Source: Ulota crispa (lineage: Eukaryota; Streptophyta; Bryopsida; Orthotrichales; Orthotrichaceae). Taken from it: a stretch of 64,000 bases of DNA. A model generated the notes under the pieces. That model did no database searches, was not told the DNA's origin, and saw only the letters and a program-made list of their open reading frames with translations. The translations under genes and the position numbers were made by a program. Of the stretch, positions 35,723-47,879 are shown in pieces. The stretch lies in NCBI GenBank assembly GCA_963920765.1, contig OY987243.1, positions 33,541,060 through 33,605,059 on the forward strand, written 5' to 3'. The first letter of the stretch is position 1. Every line of letters starts with the position of its first letter.

Positions 35723-36441
35723 AGGAAAACCTCCAATTTGCCGAATTCTTCTTTTTAGAAACGATCTCTGTATATTCTTGTATAGGTTATTTCATGGTGC
35801 GTCGAGATTGAACTTGACCCTCCGCGGTTTTTTAACATGAAATTCGCAACATTTTGAGCATGGAATTTAGTATCGATTGATTGAATAGAATCATCATGTC
35901 TTCTACTCAGGGGTTTTGTGTAGGTAGTTACGAGACTTATTTGGAAACTCTTGAACATTTCTATCATATTCCAGTCTTTGGAGTCGTCAACAAAACAATC
36001 TGTAGTAACTGCATGGCCCCGTTTGAGACCAACGTCAAAATAAGAGGTACTTAGAACAATGTCGTGCCAAATCAGAGCAGAGCAAATCAAGCAAAGTTGC
36101 AGTGCACACAATTCTTCACCAACCAATGAGAAAGTGGTACACTTGCTGAATATCACAAAAGTGACATCAATTTAAATAAACATAGATCGCATCGAGCACC
36201 TACTGAGACTCTAATTCTGAAACAAGGCGAACCAAACAGCTACAATCCAAGCTACCAATTGAAGTTCCTGCAACCCAAAAATTCTGCAGCCGCACAACTT
36301 ATCCTTTGCTCGAGTATCATATGAGCTCTTTGCTTTCCTTATGTGAGCCTTCACATAGTCTGACCCGAAGTTTTCAGCACCTTTCAAGCTATGAGTCCTT
36401 GATACTCTCTTTGTGGAAGCCAGTTTCAGTCTATGCTTCCT
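35723..36441. other. Convergent 3' ends of sugar transporter and aminoacylase-1
   Basis: These 719 bp should hold the two 3' UTRs, one from each side. A 133-residue minus-strand frame at 35755-36156 has no recognised motif. No terminal repeats were seen. Confidence 0.5.
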
Positions 36442-39132
36442 TCAAAGCTCAGCGCGAGAGTCCAAGTCAGTTGGGACGTGGCTGGAATATGCCTTGATGA
36501 TCTCCTCGTACACCGCAATTCCCTTGATATACTCCTTTGCATTCAGAAACTGCCAAATGTGACCAATGGTGCATAATTAGAACTGCGTACGCTTCGTAGA
36601 TTGAAGCCCATAAAACACAACATTCTTTACCTATACAACTGGGAACTTTGTGCATATTTAGGCTTTTAGCAAGTTTGCCACTTATTTTGAGCACGGGACG
36701 TTTCAAGTTTGGCAAAACTTGCTGTGGATGGATTATCAACAAAAAGTTCCTGAAAGCTGGCCAAGAAATTCATAGTTATGAAGAGAAGATGTGTTTGCAC
36801 CTCGTTGTGATCGTGCAACAAAACAGGTGTATTGGCCATGGGTGAGAATCCAAAGGCGATGATTCCCTGCTGTCGAACATAGCGCGAGTCTGTGGCTGCA
36901 GGGAAAATCTCTGGCTTGCTCGTTTTACCACCAGCTTTAGCAACGGCGTCCGTGAGAAGTCCATACCATGGATTCGAGTCATCGGCTGCTGTCACTGTTG
37001 GGTGGCCGTGCTTGTCACGAGGGTAAACTTTCTCTGCAAACTGCACAAAATCACTAAGAAAATCAGTCGACCAGGGAACAAAGTCCAGATATCCATCACA
37101 CACTAGTAAAAAAGCCATCTTCAGAGAAATTCTGGAAAATCGAGCTGAGGTTACAATAAAAACTGCCTCACATGGCGATTTTTAAATTTGGCAGGTTTTC
37201 TACAATACCTGTAAAAGGGTCTCTACTAGTGCTAGAACAAGGGTGTCAATACAGCACCGCCGATACAATCATCCATAAAATTTCAAGCAAGTTCAAAACA
37301 CGATTGTTTGCAGTCATCACCGAGTAAGTGAAGTTCCGAGAAGCAGGAGCCCAATCTTCGTCAATGCGGCGCTGAAGATCATCCACATTGCCCAAAGGAG
37401 GTATGCGGATGTCAAATCCAGCTTCGGCCTCAGATGGTTGCAGGTTCATAACAAAGCCCTGCACGCACATACGTTTTGCGTCGTTAATTCACATTCCATA
37501 CTGCACTATCGATCCAGTCTCGCACTATGCTCAGCGCTTGAAGTGTTGAAATTAAGCGTGGGTACCTTGCAGGAGATGTGTAATTGAAGAGTGTGAGATT
37601 GAAGAGTGTGGAATTAGAGGGGGTTTGAGTATATTACGGTTGCGGTTGGAGTTCCAGCTTTGAGATAAGCACCGTTGATAGAAGTGACTTCACCCTCGGC
37701 CTTGAGGCCTTTCTTCACGAGGTTGAACTGCTCCTCCCGGAACTTGCTGATGCTATCGAGGCTTTTGAGCAGATTCTCAAACGCACTGTTGTCATATAAT
37801 TTGGAGCCGTGGCCGGGAGCGCCGATGCTCTTGATCTTGAGCCACCAGGGAGATCTCTCGCCGTTGAAGACACGGTAACTCTCCCCCGGCGATGCTAGTC
37901 CTTCGTCGAGGTTCACACCAACGTTGAGCTTCTGAAAATCCTCGGAGCTGACGAATTCGCCGGCTCCGTCGACCCCGCCAATTTCCTCGTCTGGTACGTA
38001 GGAGAGGTGCAGGGTGCGCGTGGGGTGGAATCCTTGCGCTTTCAAGTTGCGGATGGCTTCTAGGTATTGCATTCCCACGCACTTCATGTCCTGTGACCCC
38101 CGGGCGAAGATGTTCCCCTCCTCATCCTGAAACCGTCCCAAGGGGCGCAAAAACCGTCAGAGATCCCGTGGCTCAACGAGAAGAGAAATAAGGTAGGTAT
38201 ACCCATACCCACCGTTCAAGGGTTTGGGGTACCTCGAGGTCTCGAAAAATTCAGGAAAAAATCCCTAGGATTAGCCTTTCGACAAGCTATCATGGAACGT
38301 CATTTTTGTGGAAAAAAATGTTGTAGAATATTTTATATTAAAGGGCAAAGTTGCAGCTCACAGGATCCTAAAAGCAACTATAGATTAACCTTAAAACTAC
38401 TGCTTGGATGTGTTCATATACATGTACTTGACGGTCCCAATTCCAACCCTCCCAAACTAGCTCAGGATTGGCTTATGCAAGTTACATTCACTGCTCAACT
38501 TTGGATTCAAGAGTGTGTGGAGAACACCTCAAATGTAGTATGTGGCATTGGGAACGGGTCGGATATGGGTGTACCTACCTTAGTAAAAAAAGAAGAAGGA
38601 AGAGCTGGGCATACACAACAAACTTTTGTAAATTTCCCTCTTTCACGTTTTCCCTGTGAGTTGTTAAACATTTCTGTCTATTTCTTCTGCGATTTTTCCC
38701 TGTCTCACATTTCCCTGTTAATACACAGGGAATTCATACGCAAATCCCTACAGCAAAATTTACGATACGAACCTCGACGGCAGCGAAGGGCTCATTAACC
38801 CACTTGAACTTCTCCGCGGGGACGACATCCACATGCGAGTTCAACAGAACAGACGGCAACGACGGGTTCGTCCCCTTCCAAGTCAGCAACGTCACGGGCT
38901 TCCCCTTCACGTACTCCAGAGTGCGCGCTTCAAGCCCAATCTCCTTGGCCTGCACGAGTAGAAAATCGACCGGCGGCTGGTAGTCCGGCTCCGGATGCAC
39001 AGTGTCGATTCTCAAATACGCCTTAAACCTCCCCACGGGGGTATCATCACTCACACTACCGTAACAAGGCGCCACGGTCATGCATAAAGCCATGCAAAAC
39101 AGGGCAGCCAACGAATGGACGGTGGAGCCCAT
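36442..39132 (-). CDS. ACY1: Aminoacylase-1 (M20 metallopeptidase family, N-acyl-L-amino-acid amidohydrolase)
   Basis: Coding exons in order: 38773-39132, 37638-38126, 37321-37458, 36801-37040, 36442-36549; all introns are GT-AG and all are phase 0. The product is 444 residues, the usual plant size. It removes acetyl groups from N-acetylated amino acids, with two zinc ions. Metal and catalytic residues are visible in NSHVDVVP (His100, Asp102), GSQDMKC (Asp133), PDEEIGG (Glu167/168), NLDEG (Asp194/Glu195) and LLHDHNE (405-409). Residues 5-25 form a hydrophobic leader ending near CYG, so the protein probably enters the secretory pathway. An upstream in-frame ATG at 39228 is less likely: the ATG at 39132 directly follows a CAG acceptor (39134-39136), pointing to a 5'-UTR intron from 39850. 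Intron 1 carries a TA-flanked miniature transposon. Confidence 0.93.
38191..38580. mobile_element. 390-bp mariner-like miniature element inside intron 1 of aminoacylase-1
   Basis: The left end AGGTAGGTATACCCATACCC (38191) and the right end, whose reverse complement is AGGTAGGTACACCCATATCC, form a 20-bp TIR. TA flanks both sides (38189-38190, 38581-38582). The interior has no transposase. A degraded relative lies at about 401-660. It leaves the splice sites of the 646-bp intron untouched. Confidence 0.85.
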
Positions 39133-40523
39133 CCTGCAGCACCCGCGCTTCAGAATTTCAATTAAAAAACTTGTCTTTGAACTGATAGCAAGCTCACATG
39201 CAAACATAACACAACCTAGCTTTGACATGTATCTTCTTCACCTTCAGAATCACCTAAAGTTTAGAATGATGAAGAATTGACAATTCCAAAACGCAGGTAA
39301 GGATTACGGTGCACTGTACTGAAAACGCAAAACTACACTTGAAGGTCAATTCATCATCAGCAATACTACATTAGAGCATGAAAGTTACACACAACAAAAA
39401 AATGAAACCCAGTTCTCTAGAAACACCAACATTGCGAAAACCTGTCTAGAGTTAACAGCAATTTCACATGCAAATAGAGTATCAATAAGCACAACATTCC
39501 CACCTTTATGTTAGCTAAAATTGCACTAGCAGGAGACTCGAAATTCGTAGGGTGCTACTAGAGAGGTCACGCAAACAAGCGGTGACATGCATCTTCACCC
39601 TAAACCCTAAATGATGAAGTATCAAAATCATCGAAGCATGGATAAGAACAGCAATGCATCTTAAATCGGGTGCAAAATTTATGGCATGTTAAAGGCCAAT
39701 TCATGAGCTCAAGAACAGCACAATATGAGTCCAGAACACAAGTGAAAACTCCGATTTCGTAACACCAAATGAAACTCTAATGGTGCGAATTTGCTCCGAA
39801 GACCCTTCAAGGTCGTTGATGGGACGCAATTGAGGGCAAAGAGCTCTAACCTGCGAGATGGTGGAGTCGTGACTGATTCTGAGCTGTTGCTAACTTGCAA
39901 TTGACAGCTCAGTCGGGAATCGATTTCTCTCTCAGCTCCACAAGATGGAGCAAGTGATCTCTGGTTCCCCGAGAAAGCAATTCCGGGGTTCCGGGATTCC
40001 GCGAACGCACACTTGGAGGCCAGCTTCGAAATCCAGAATATCAAGGAGGAGTCATCGTCGATGGAGACAGGGTAACATCTTTCATAGATCTCTCTTCGAG
40101 CGAATATGTTCTGCAGGCGTAGATAGCAATGAGAGGAATCTTCAAAGGTCAGGGTCCTCTTGAATGAATGGAAGAATTATGATTTGGGGCCACTCTGTAT
40201 TATTGCCCAATTGAAGAATCAACCTTGGGCTGATAATTCAGCTCTACAGACCTTATGTTGAAGGTTGATCTCATAATTGGTCTTGTTGAAAACATGGTTG
40301 CTTAGCCTTAAAGGCCTAAACTCATTAGTAGAAAACTGAGTTAGAACTCACATTTTTAAGTAAGGTAGTTTTTATCGAGTTCCTTGTTTTTTACTTAGAC
40401 TTTTATTGAAAAATGTAAAATTTTTGCATTATGCACCAATTTTTTGGGTTGGAAACAAGGAACTCAACAAGAATTATCCCACATAATTTAGTGGGTTCCA
40501 ACGCAGTTTTCAGCACTGGGTAT
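39133..40523. other. Upstream region of aminoacylase-1, probable 5'-UTR exon and intron
   Basis: On the minus strand a donor CTCGCAG|GTTAGAG at 39850-39851 and the acceptor just before the ATG at 39132 suggest a non-coding first exon (about 39851 to about 40160, GC-richer) and an intron of about 717 bp. A 72-residue plus-strand frame at 39945-40163 has no motif. Sequence 40170-40523 is plain intergenic DNA. Confidence 0.45.
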
Positions 40524-41434
40524 TTTGGCAACATAACAATTTTGGGTAGGCTGGTACTTGTGGGATAATTAATATATTTTTATATAAAAAAAAACTAGAG
40601 GATGTGTGTCTACGGAGTAGCTTTCCAATGCAACAATTTTCAAATCATTTTGATTTGTAGGAAAAAAGTTATGATGGATTATGTAGTTTTGTTTGCTCAA
40701 GGGGCAACATGGGCATAATTTTTTACATTGCACTTGAAATTTTGGGATCTTGCCCAAAGGTTGAGGGGCAAGGATGTTCCCTTGTCAAATTTGACCCAAC
40801 CTCATTCCATGAAGGTAATTTTTTTTGCTTTTTGCCCTTTATTCCACCTTTGGTGGAGGTGGCCTTCTGTTAATCAAGCTTGTCAAAGCCACTTTTTTGG
40901 CCAGTTTCTTTTTAAAAAAAATTTCTCTCCTCTAAAGCTAGCTAAACCCTAAAGCCCCACTATTCATGTTTTGAGAAGAGTATCGTATATGGAAGCCAAA
41001 AATTGTTGAAAAAGCAACTCTATATGAGAATTTTCTTGAAGCTAATTTCTTATTCTAAATTTTTAGTATGTGTCCACCAATTCAAAATAATGTGATGTTT
41101 TTTGGACACATTATTAGTACTATCACAAACATCAATGAAAAGTTTTTCAATAAAAAAGTGAGATTAGCTATTGCAAAAGCCTCTCCAAATTAAAGGTGCC
41201 CAAAATTTGAATACCCCCCAAAAAAATTATTCCCCACTTCAAACTTTACAATCACACAATTCATGGAGTAAATATCTTTCATCTTTCTACCACATCATAT
41301 GAAGTGGTCTATTACTAGATCCTATGATAAATATATCCATATTTTTTCTTTTTTCTTTTTTGGCCTTTGCTACCAAAATGACTCATTTTGAGCGTTTTTT
41401 GGTGAGACATAGTCAAGGAACTTTAGGGGTTGAA
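40524..41434 (+). repeat. Dispersed repeat of about 1 kb (copy 2)
   Basis: It is collinear with 18264-19427 from TTTGGCAACATA to ACATAGTCAAGGAACTTTAGG. This copy is about 250 bp shorter through internal differences. It is non-coding and of unknown class. Confidence 0.75.
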
Positions 41435-41731
41435 AATCAAGTTTTTAAATAAATACATAAAAAAACTCAAAGAAAAAAACAATGGCATTACCTTTAATTT
41501 CATAAATACCCGACAAATTACAAAGTAAGAACAGAAGGGCTAACAGCATATAGTGAGTTGTTCATGAGATTAAGGACCATTTTGTATCAGGGCTCATTTT
41601 CAATTTGGAACTTGCTCAATTCATAATCTAATGGGTCATCAATTGGTTCAAAATTTTGATTAAATCCTCAAATTAAACTCATGGGCATAATTAATAACTT
41701 GCTTATAAATTAACAAATTGGACACATTCTT

Positions 41732-42070
41732 TTAACCCTTAAAGAATCAAGCCTTTTTTTTTTGTAAAAGTCACTAAAAATTGTCACCTTTAGGGGAATG
41801 AGTAGAAAGGTAGGATTTTTTTTTTGAGAATCCAACCATAGGATCTTGTCCTAGAATACGGGAGGTACATACTTGAGGGAAAAAAATTAGCTTTTTTAAA
41901 ATGGATATGAGTGAGATATTGACATCTAAAGTGAAGAATAATGTTTTTATTCCTTCTTGCTTGAAAATTAAGAAGCCTTTGACCATTCTCATGGTAAAAA
42001 TAATTCTCTATGCAAAGTTTAGGTATGTGTGGGAGAATTTTCAAATCAATTGGAGATATGAGTAATATGT
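41732..42070 (+). repeat. Truncated copy of the 1-kb repeat (copy C)
   Basis: It begins TTAACCCTTAAAGAATCAAG, continues AGTCACTAAAAATTGTCAC and GTATGTGTGGGAGAATTTTC as in copies A (5.3 kb) and B (59.5 kb), then loses similarity after about 42060. Confidence 0.65.
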
Positions 42071-44389
42071 ATCTTCTAGAAAACCATAATTTGTGCAATA
42101 ATTGTCCAAATGGGACAAGTGAGTATTGCAATATAATTTAGTTGAAGAAGATATCATGAAACCAGTTTGCTTTTTGCATTTGAAAGCTTGAGCTAAAACC
42201 CATTCCACAACAAAGCTCTAGAGTGCTCAATAAGTCTAGTTTTTGAGCAATTGAAAAGAAATAGGTAATTTTTCAAAAAGTATGTGTGTTTTAATATACG
42301 TTGAGAGCAAATATTGAAAGGGGGTTGCCAAATCCTGAAAAAGCATCAGAAGAAGGGTGGTCTCTTTCCATACTCCCACAAAACTATGGCAATGATTAAT
42401 TAGTGATGAAGTGGGCTTCAATGATGCCTTCAGTTTACCATGAAGTGTTGATGGATTGTGTCTTGCTCCTTAGTAGGTTGCTATTGATGATTCATGATGA
42501 ATTTTGGTTTGACTTAAATAGCTCCAAACTTCCAATGGACAAAGTATAGTATGTGGAGTGGCCTTAATAGGGAGTTGGGGATAGTGCCACTAACAAGAGG
42601 TATCATGACCAAAAACTTGAACATCAATGAAAGTTCCTTTCATGTAACCAAGTGACATGTCCTCTTTTTTTCAAAATTGAATAGTAAAAATTCCAAAGTG
42701 AATTTGGAATTGGAACTAAAATGGAATTTAGCATTAGATGAACTTAACATGTGTATTATTGGCAAAAATGTGGTGCATAGTTGAGTGCATAGTGCACTAG
42801 GAAGTGGAACTAAGTGAATGACACTTGAGCAAGGAAGTAGTGGCAAGAAGCATGGCATGTCAAAAATAACTTTTCAAGGTTATGTTTTTCAAACTTGTTT
42901 TAAATGTTATACCATCAAACATTTTTTTTTCAAAAATATTTTAGAATTAATCCTCAAAAAATTTGATGACTTCAAGTATCAATGCTTGTAAAAAATTTGA
43001 GTTTTTTTGTAACATGTATGTTAGATGAAAAAATCCACGGATTGCTCCTATGGATTTTATAACAATAAAGCTAAAGATGTGCTTCAAGTTTGATCTATAA
43101 CGTTGTTGATGAGTCAAGAAAACAAAACCGAAATGTACAATGATGAGTGCTTACAAATATACTATTGATAAAACTAAAAAAACACACACACAAAGTCATT
43201 GTGTATGTGCATTGAATACATATTTATGCATACAAATTAAATATTAGAACTTTAAAACCTCATCTATACATATATTTTTTCAAAACTTTACCTTGAAGAG
43301 TAATTTATATGCATTGAATGTTTTCGAATTAAATACAAAGTAGAGTTTTTAAATGTAATTTATGAAAATTTAAACAAAGACTATGCAAATTATTCATTAT
43401 GGATTTATAAGAAGCTCAATAATTACTTAAACTGAATAATATGAATAAAACTAAAACAATCATAGAATTGAATACCAAGAGGTTTATCATAGCCTCTACA
43501 CAATCATAAGCTATGTTTATGACAATGGACGTGACTATTCGTCACAAACAGACTCAAATATGAGGAAGTTTTTGTGTTGATGCTTCGACCTCAACTTAGC
43601 TCTCATGTACTAAAACTGATGAACATATCGCAATCACAAATGAAGCTCATGAAGCAATGAAACCTCTCTATTGGACTTCAATTTTGTGAAAATAAAGCTA
43701 CCATAACATCAAAGATGTTGGAAAAAGAATAAAGGTATTAAGTAGTAAGCATCATTAGCAAAGTCCTTGATTTTTGAATTAGCAAAGTCCTTGATTTTTG
43801 AACAAGCATGGTTTCTTGAATATTTTGCAAACCTAATATTTCTCACCTATATATTTATATTCTAAAAGAGTGGGTTGGTTGTTTGTCAAGCAATACTCAA
43901 AATTCTCTATTACTATCAAAAGTTCAAAATTTTCTATTATGAAGCATTGGGTGTTGGTTTGTTTCTCAAAATTTGAAATTCAAAGAGGAGAGAGGGAAAG
44001 GAAAAAGTAAGAAAAATGAGAAAGAGATAGAGCATAAAGCGTGTGCAAGGCAAAACTTTTTAAAATATGAGTAGGTGGGATCATTTCTACTGTGAAATAA
44101 CGTACAAAATTTTTTCATGCAAATATAATTTAAAATATCTATTTAAATCTTCCAACATGGCAATTCACCTCCAACCTCAATTTATGCTCCGTAATGCAAT
44201 GCTTCATTTAAAAAAACATAGAGGCACTACGTTTACCCAAATTTGCAAGCATTTAGAATACAAAAATCAAATTGATGATAAACTAGATGGTAGTAATAGA
44301 AAGAGTCTATCAAATGCGTATGGTAAAATCTAAGGAGGTGACAAAGAATGGCTTTATGTACTTATTGAAAGAGCAACATCATGATACTG

Positions 44390-44640
44390 AAGGTGAGACA
44401 AAAGCTGATACAAAATCCCCAAAAGCCACAGATAACAACAGAAGCATCACCAATGACGTTGAGATCACTAACGACATCAACATCACTGACAACGTCGACA
44501 TCACCGACGGAAACAAAAACACCACCAACAACGACGAAGGCATCATAGGCGATAGGGACACCGGAAGAACAAGAACCACAAAGTGGGACACCACCACCAA
44601 CGACACTGCAAGCACCACCGTGGACGAGGGGTCCATTGCC
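44390..44640. repeat. Degenerate ACATCAC/GACGT low-complexity tract
   Basis: Short blocks such as GACATCAACATCAC and GACAACGTCGACATCAC recur, giving apparently open frames on both strands. There is no evidence of a protein. Confidence 0.5.
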
Positions 44641-45163
44641 ATAGATAAACCAGGGTGCTATTTCCATTGCGAACAAGCAACAAAAAATGATATTAAAAAA
44701 ACACCAAAATTTAGAGAGGGTGTTTGATTTTGGAGTCTAAATTAGTATAGAATCTTTTTGTCATTTTTTCTCTCAAAGTTTATTAGAATCACCAAAGAAA
44801 TAATTCATTGGGGTAGTACAAGAAGGCTTGGTATCTAACAAAATATAGTGTGTTCTAAGATTTTTAAATCAATGGAACTCCCTCAATAAGGTGCATCCTT
44901 TTATGGAAATCGTTGTAAACACTTTACTTCATATAAAATTAAGATCCAATTGCCTATCCAACCACCTAGCTAGATTATATGCTTGCTAGCCATTAATCCA
45001 AATTTCAAGGAAATACTTGTATTTCAATTCCAAGCATTGTGCATCACCAAAGGAAACCATGCCATATTAAACTAAATATGGACTATTCAAATTTCATAAA
45101 TAATGATCCAATTATTTGCTTTGATTTGTAAGCATTGAGAGGTGCTTGCAAAACATTGGGAGA

Positions 45164-45394
45164 TAAGGTCAAAGGTTCTAATTCCAATCAAGCTTTAATT
45201 GTGATCAGCTTTAGGAACATTTAACATTTTATAAGAAATATCTATTACTATCATTGATGAGTTAGGTAAGCTTAGCATTTTGCTAAGCCTACCTATCTCA
45301 TCAATGACAATAATAGATATTTCTTATAAAATGTTAAATGTTCCTAGAGCTGATCACAATTAGAGCCTGATCGGAATTACAACCTTTGACCTTA
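45164..45394. repeat. Foldback with 114-bp arms and a 3-bp loop
   Basis: The left arm 45164-45277 and right arm 45281-45394 are reverse complements at roughly nine of ten positions, meeting at TTAGCA-TTT-TGCTAA. Almost the whole structure is stem, as in foldback transposons or young inverted-repeat siRNA/microRNA loci. The outer part of the right arm is embedded in a three-unit tandem. Confidence 0.85.
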
Positions 45395-45506
45395 CTTACA
45401 AGCTGATCACAATTAGAGCCTGATCGGAATTACAACCTCTGACCTTACTTACAAGCTGATCACAATTAGAGCCTGATCGGAATTACAACCTCTGACCTTA
45501 CTTACA
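45348..45506. repeat. 53-bp tandem repeat x3 at the foot of the foldback
   Basis: The units 45348-45400, 45401-45453 and 45454-45506 are identical except one base (CCTTTGACC against CCTCTGACC). Each contains AGCTGATCACAATTAGAGCC and corresponds to the outer half of the foldback's right arm, so the arm end was amplified after the foldback formed. Confidence 0.9.
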
Positions 45507-46730
45507 AGGTATCAAGCGTAATGTCTAAATAATAATAACATGCAAAACTTGTGAAAAGAATATATGCAAAAAATAGGGTAATATCCAATGTTTTAAAACA
45601 TAGAAAGTTCGTACCCGGAGTATGTAGCAATTATTAAAGTGTTCAACAAAGTTATTAAATCCTCAAAAGTCATGCTTCGAATATTACTGAGAATAATATT
45701 CCAATTACAATTAAGAGTTTTCGAACATAAAATTGATATCACAAAATCACAAAGCAGTTGGAAGAAAATGCTTCTACATTCTTAAATAAAAGATGATAGT
45801 TAAAAGCACTAACAAGTAACAACCACCACTGCCTTCAAATACCAATATTTTGAGTTTTTCTGAAATTCAAGAATCTTTGACTTTAATTTTTGGCAAATGA
45901 TGCAAGAATTAAAATCAAAGTTAAACACGTCACAAATAAACACACTAGCCATAAAACCTGCAAACAAATCTCTAAACATGTTCAAAATCTTGATTTATTA
46001 GGGGCTTCAAACATAAAATCAAGTGTACGAGTTTCTCACCTCATAGGGTCCCAATTTATTAGTGAATTATTTTTGTTCACTTGCATGTCCAAAGTTTAAG
46101 ACACTCGTGAGTTTGCAGTCAGCCTCAAGTAGGGTTTTGTGCACAAATCGGGGGTCTGAGCATCTGAGACACTTGTGAGATGAGTCGCGCAAAGGTGAAT
46201 TTTTGAAATTCACTCCTAACGTGCATCACGTTGGAAGTGAGTTCAAGAGGTGAGTCACCTCGCTCTTCACTAGTAAATTCACTGAGGTGAATCAAGACGT
46301 GAGTCACCTAAAAATATTGATGTTTGAAGCCCTTGTTCTATCATCATTTAATGATAAACATGTATACAAAAATGATTTTTTTTGTGTCAAGCTAAATGCA
46401 ACTAGAATAAAAATGAGCCCAAGAATATAGCTTTTGACTATTGGGGTATTAAAGGCTCATGTTTCATTGGCTAGCCATTGCTAACCTCAGATTTCTATCC
46501 AAAAATACATAAGGCCATCTTGCCTATCATAGTGATTTTTGTTCTTAGTTGATAAAAACAGTGCAAATGTTTTAATGAATCAATTACAAAATATATCACT
46601 TTCAAGAATTTTAGAATCTCTCAAAATAAATTGCATAACAAGTATGTTATATTTAACTAAACATGGACTACTTATGTAACTACTCCGTATTTTATTACTT
46701 AATGAAATTTGTTTTAATGTGGAAAACATG

Positions 46731-46925
46731 CATGTGGATGTTTCCTTATATCCAAGCAATCAGATTTCAAAAACTCATTTCTCCTTGTTTTTGAATAACT
46801 TAACTTTTAAACTTGAGAACATTATATAAAATAATTCAAGAAATATAGGATTTTGGTTTATAGGAATTGAGATTAGGTATATTTGATTGGGATTGCATAA
46901 GAATGAAATATCATTGATGCAAAAC
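46731..46925 (+). repeat. Fragment of the 25.7-kb foldback family
   Basis: It shares CATGTGGATGTTTCC, ATATAGGATTTTGGTTTATAGGAATTGA-type text (split by mismatches) and GATTGCATAAG with 26.3-26.5 kb and with 4411-4590. Confidence 0.6.
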
Positions 46926-47879
46926 AACAAAACGCCAATTATCTTCTACGTTATGTAAAGTACTTTGAATGACATATTAGAGTAAACTTAGATTTTCTTT
47001 GAGGAAATGTACAATATCCAAAAAGAAATATACACATTTTTTCTTTTCAACCATCCACACACCACTCCACCTTCTAACCTTCACCTTTGTATTTGTACAC
47101 TTTGCATCCCAAAAAACGCCCAAAACTAATAAGCTTATTTTTTTTTGTCATACATGCATTGAGATTCATGCAGTAGGGGGTTTCAAATATGCCGTGCACC
47201 ACCAATTTTGTTCACGTGAATGAAATTGGTGAATAATTTGGCCACAACACTCCGTGAACGAGCCATGACAACCTCCTGAGGTCGTGATAGCATATTCACC
47301 GGCGAATGAAAACTTGTTCACCACCATTTGTTCATCATTTTTTTTTTGAGATATTTGAAACCCCTAGTGAGCAATGAATACTAAGAGTGGTGAGTGTATG
47401 AATAGGTGGCAAGGTGAAATAGAAAAGTGTGTATATTTCTTTCCAAATACTGTGTACATTCCATGTTTGTCTAAAGTGTATTTCAAAATTAAGTCAAACA
47501 AGGCCTAAACATATTCATTGAATGAGGTCAATGGACTGTTCTCTCTTATACACTTTCAAAGTGAACCGTCTCTATTTGGTTACTTGAGGAACTTATAATT
47601 AGGGACCAACTCTAAAGGCAAAGCAAATAAACAAATAAAACCAAAACGGGAGAATTTCATGGATACTCATGAAGTTTGCGGTATTTGCAATAGATATCCT
47701 TGCTTTTTCAGAAATTGCACAAATATTCTTGGATTATAATTCTTAGGTAATTACTTATTGTGCTTGTACTTCCTTCATAACTGTGATTCATTTTTTTGAA
47801 TTTTGAGTTTGCATTTGATTTTTGAAGCGTAAATGGAAGTGGAATGCATACTAGTTTTGAAATAGAATGTGAATGCATG

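Larger units (their letters stand above)
41435..47647. other. AT-rich intergenic region with foldbacks and repeat fragments
   Basis: It contains a truncated 1-kb repeat (41732 to about 42070), a 23-bp direct duplication at about 43757-43803, a low-complexity patch at 44390-44640, the foldback with tandem at 45164-45506, and a repeat fragment at 46731-46925. The 146-residue frame at 44287-44727 runs through the low-complexity patch (repeated Asp/Asn/Thr/Ile codons) and has no family features. I see no gene. Confidence 0.5.

Noticed and set aside
44287..44727. 146-residue open frame
   Set aside because: Much of it is a low-complexity Asp/Asn/Thr/Ile tract that is open on both strands; there is no start context or splice support.
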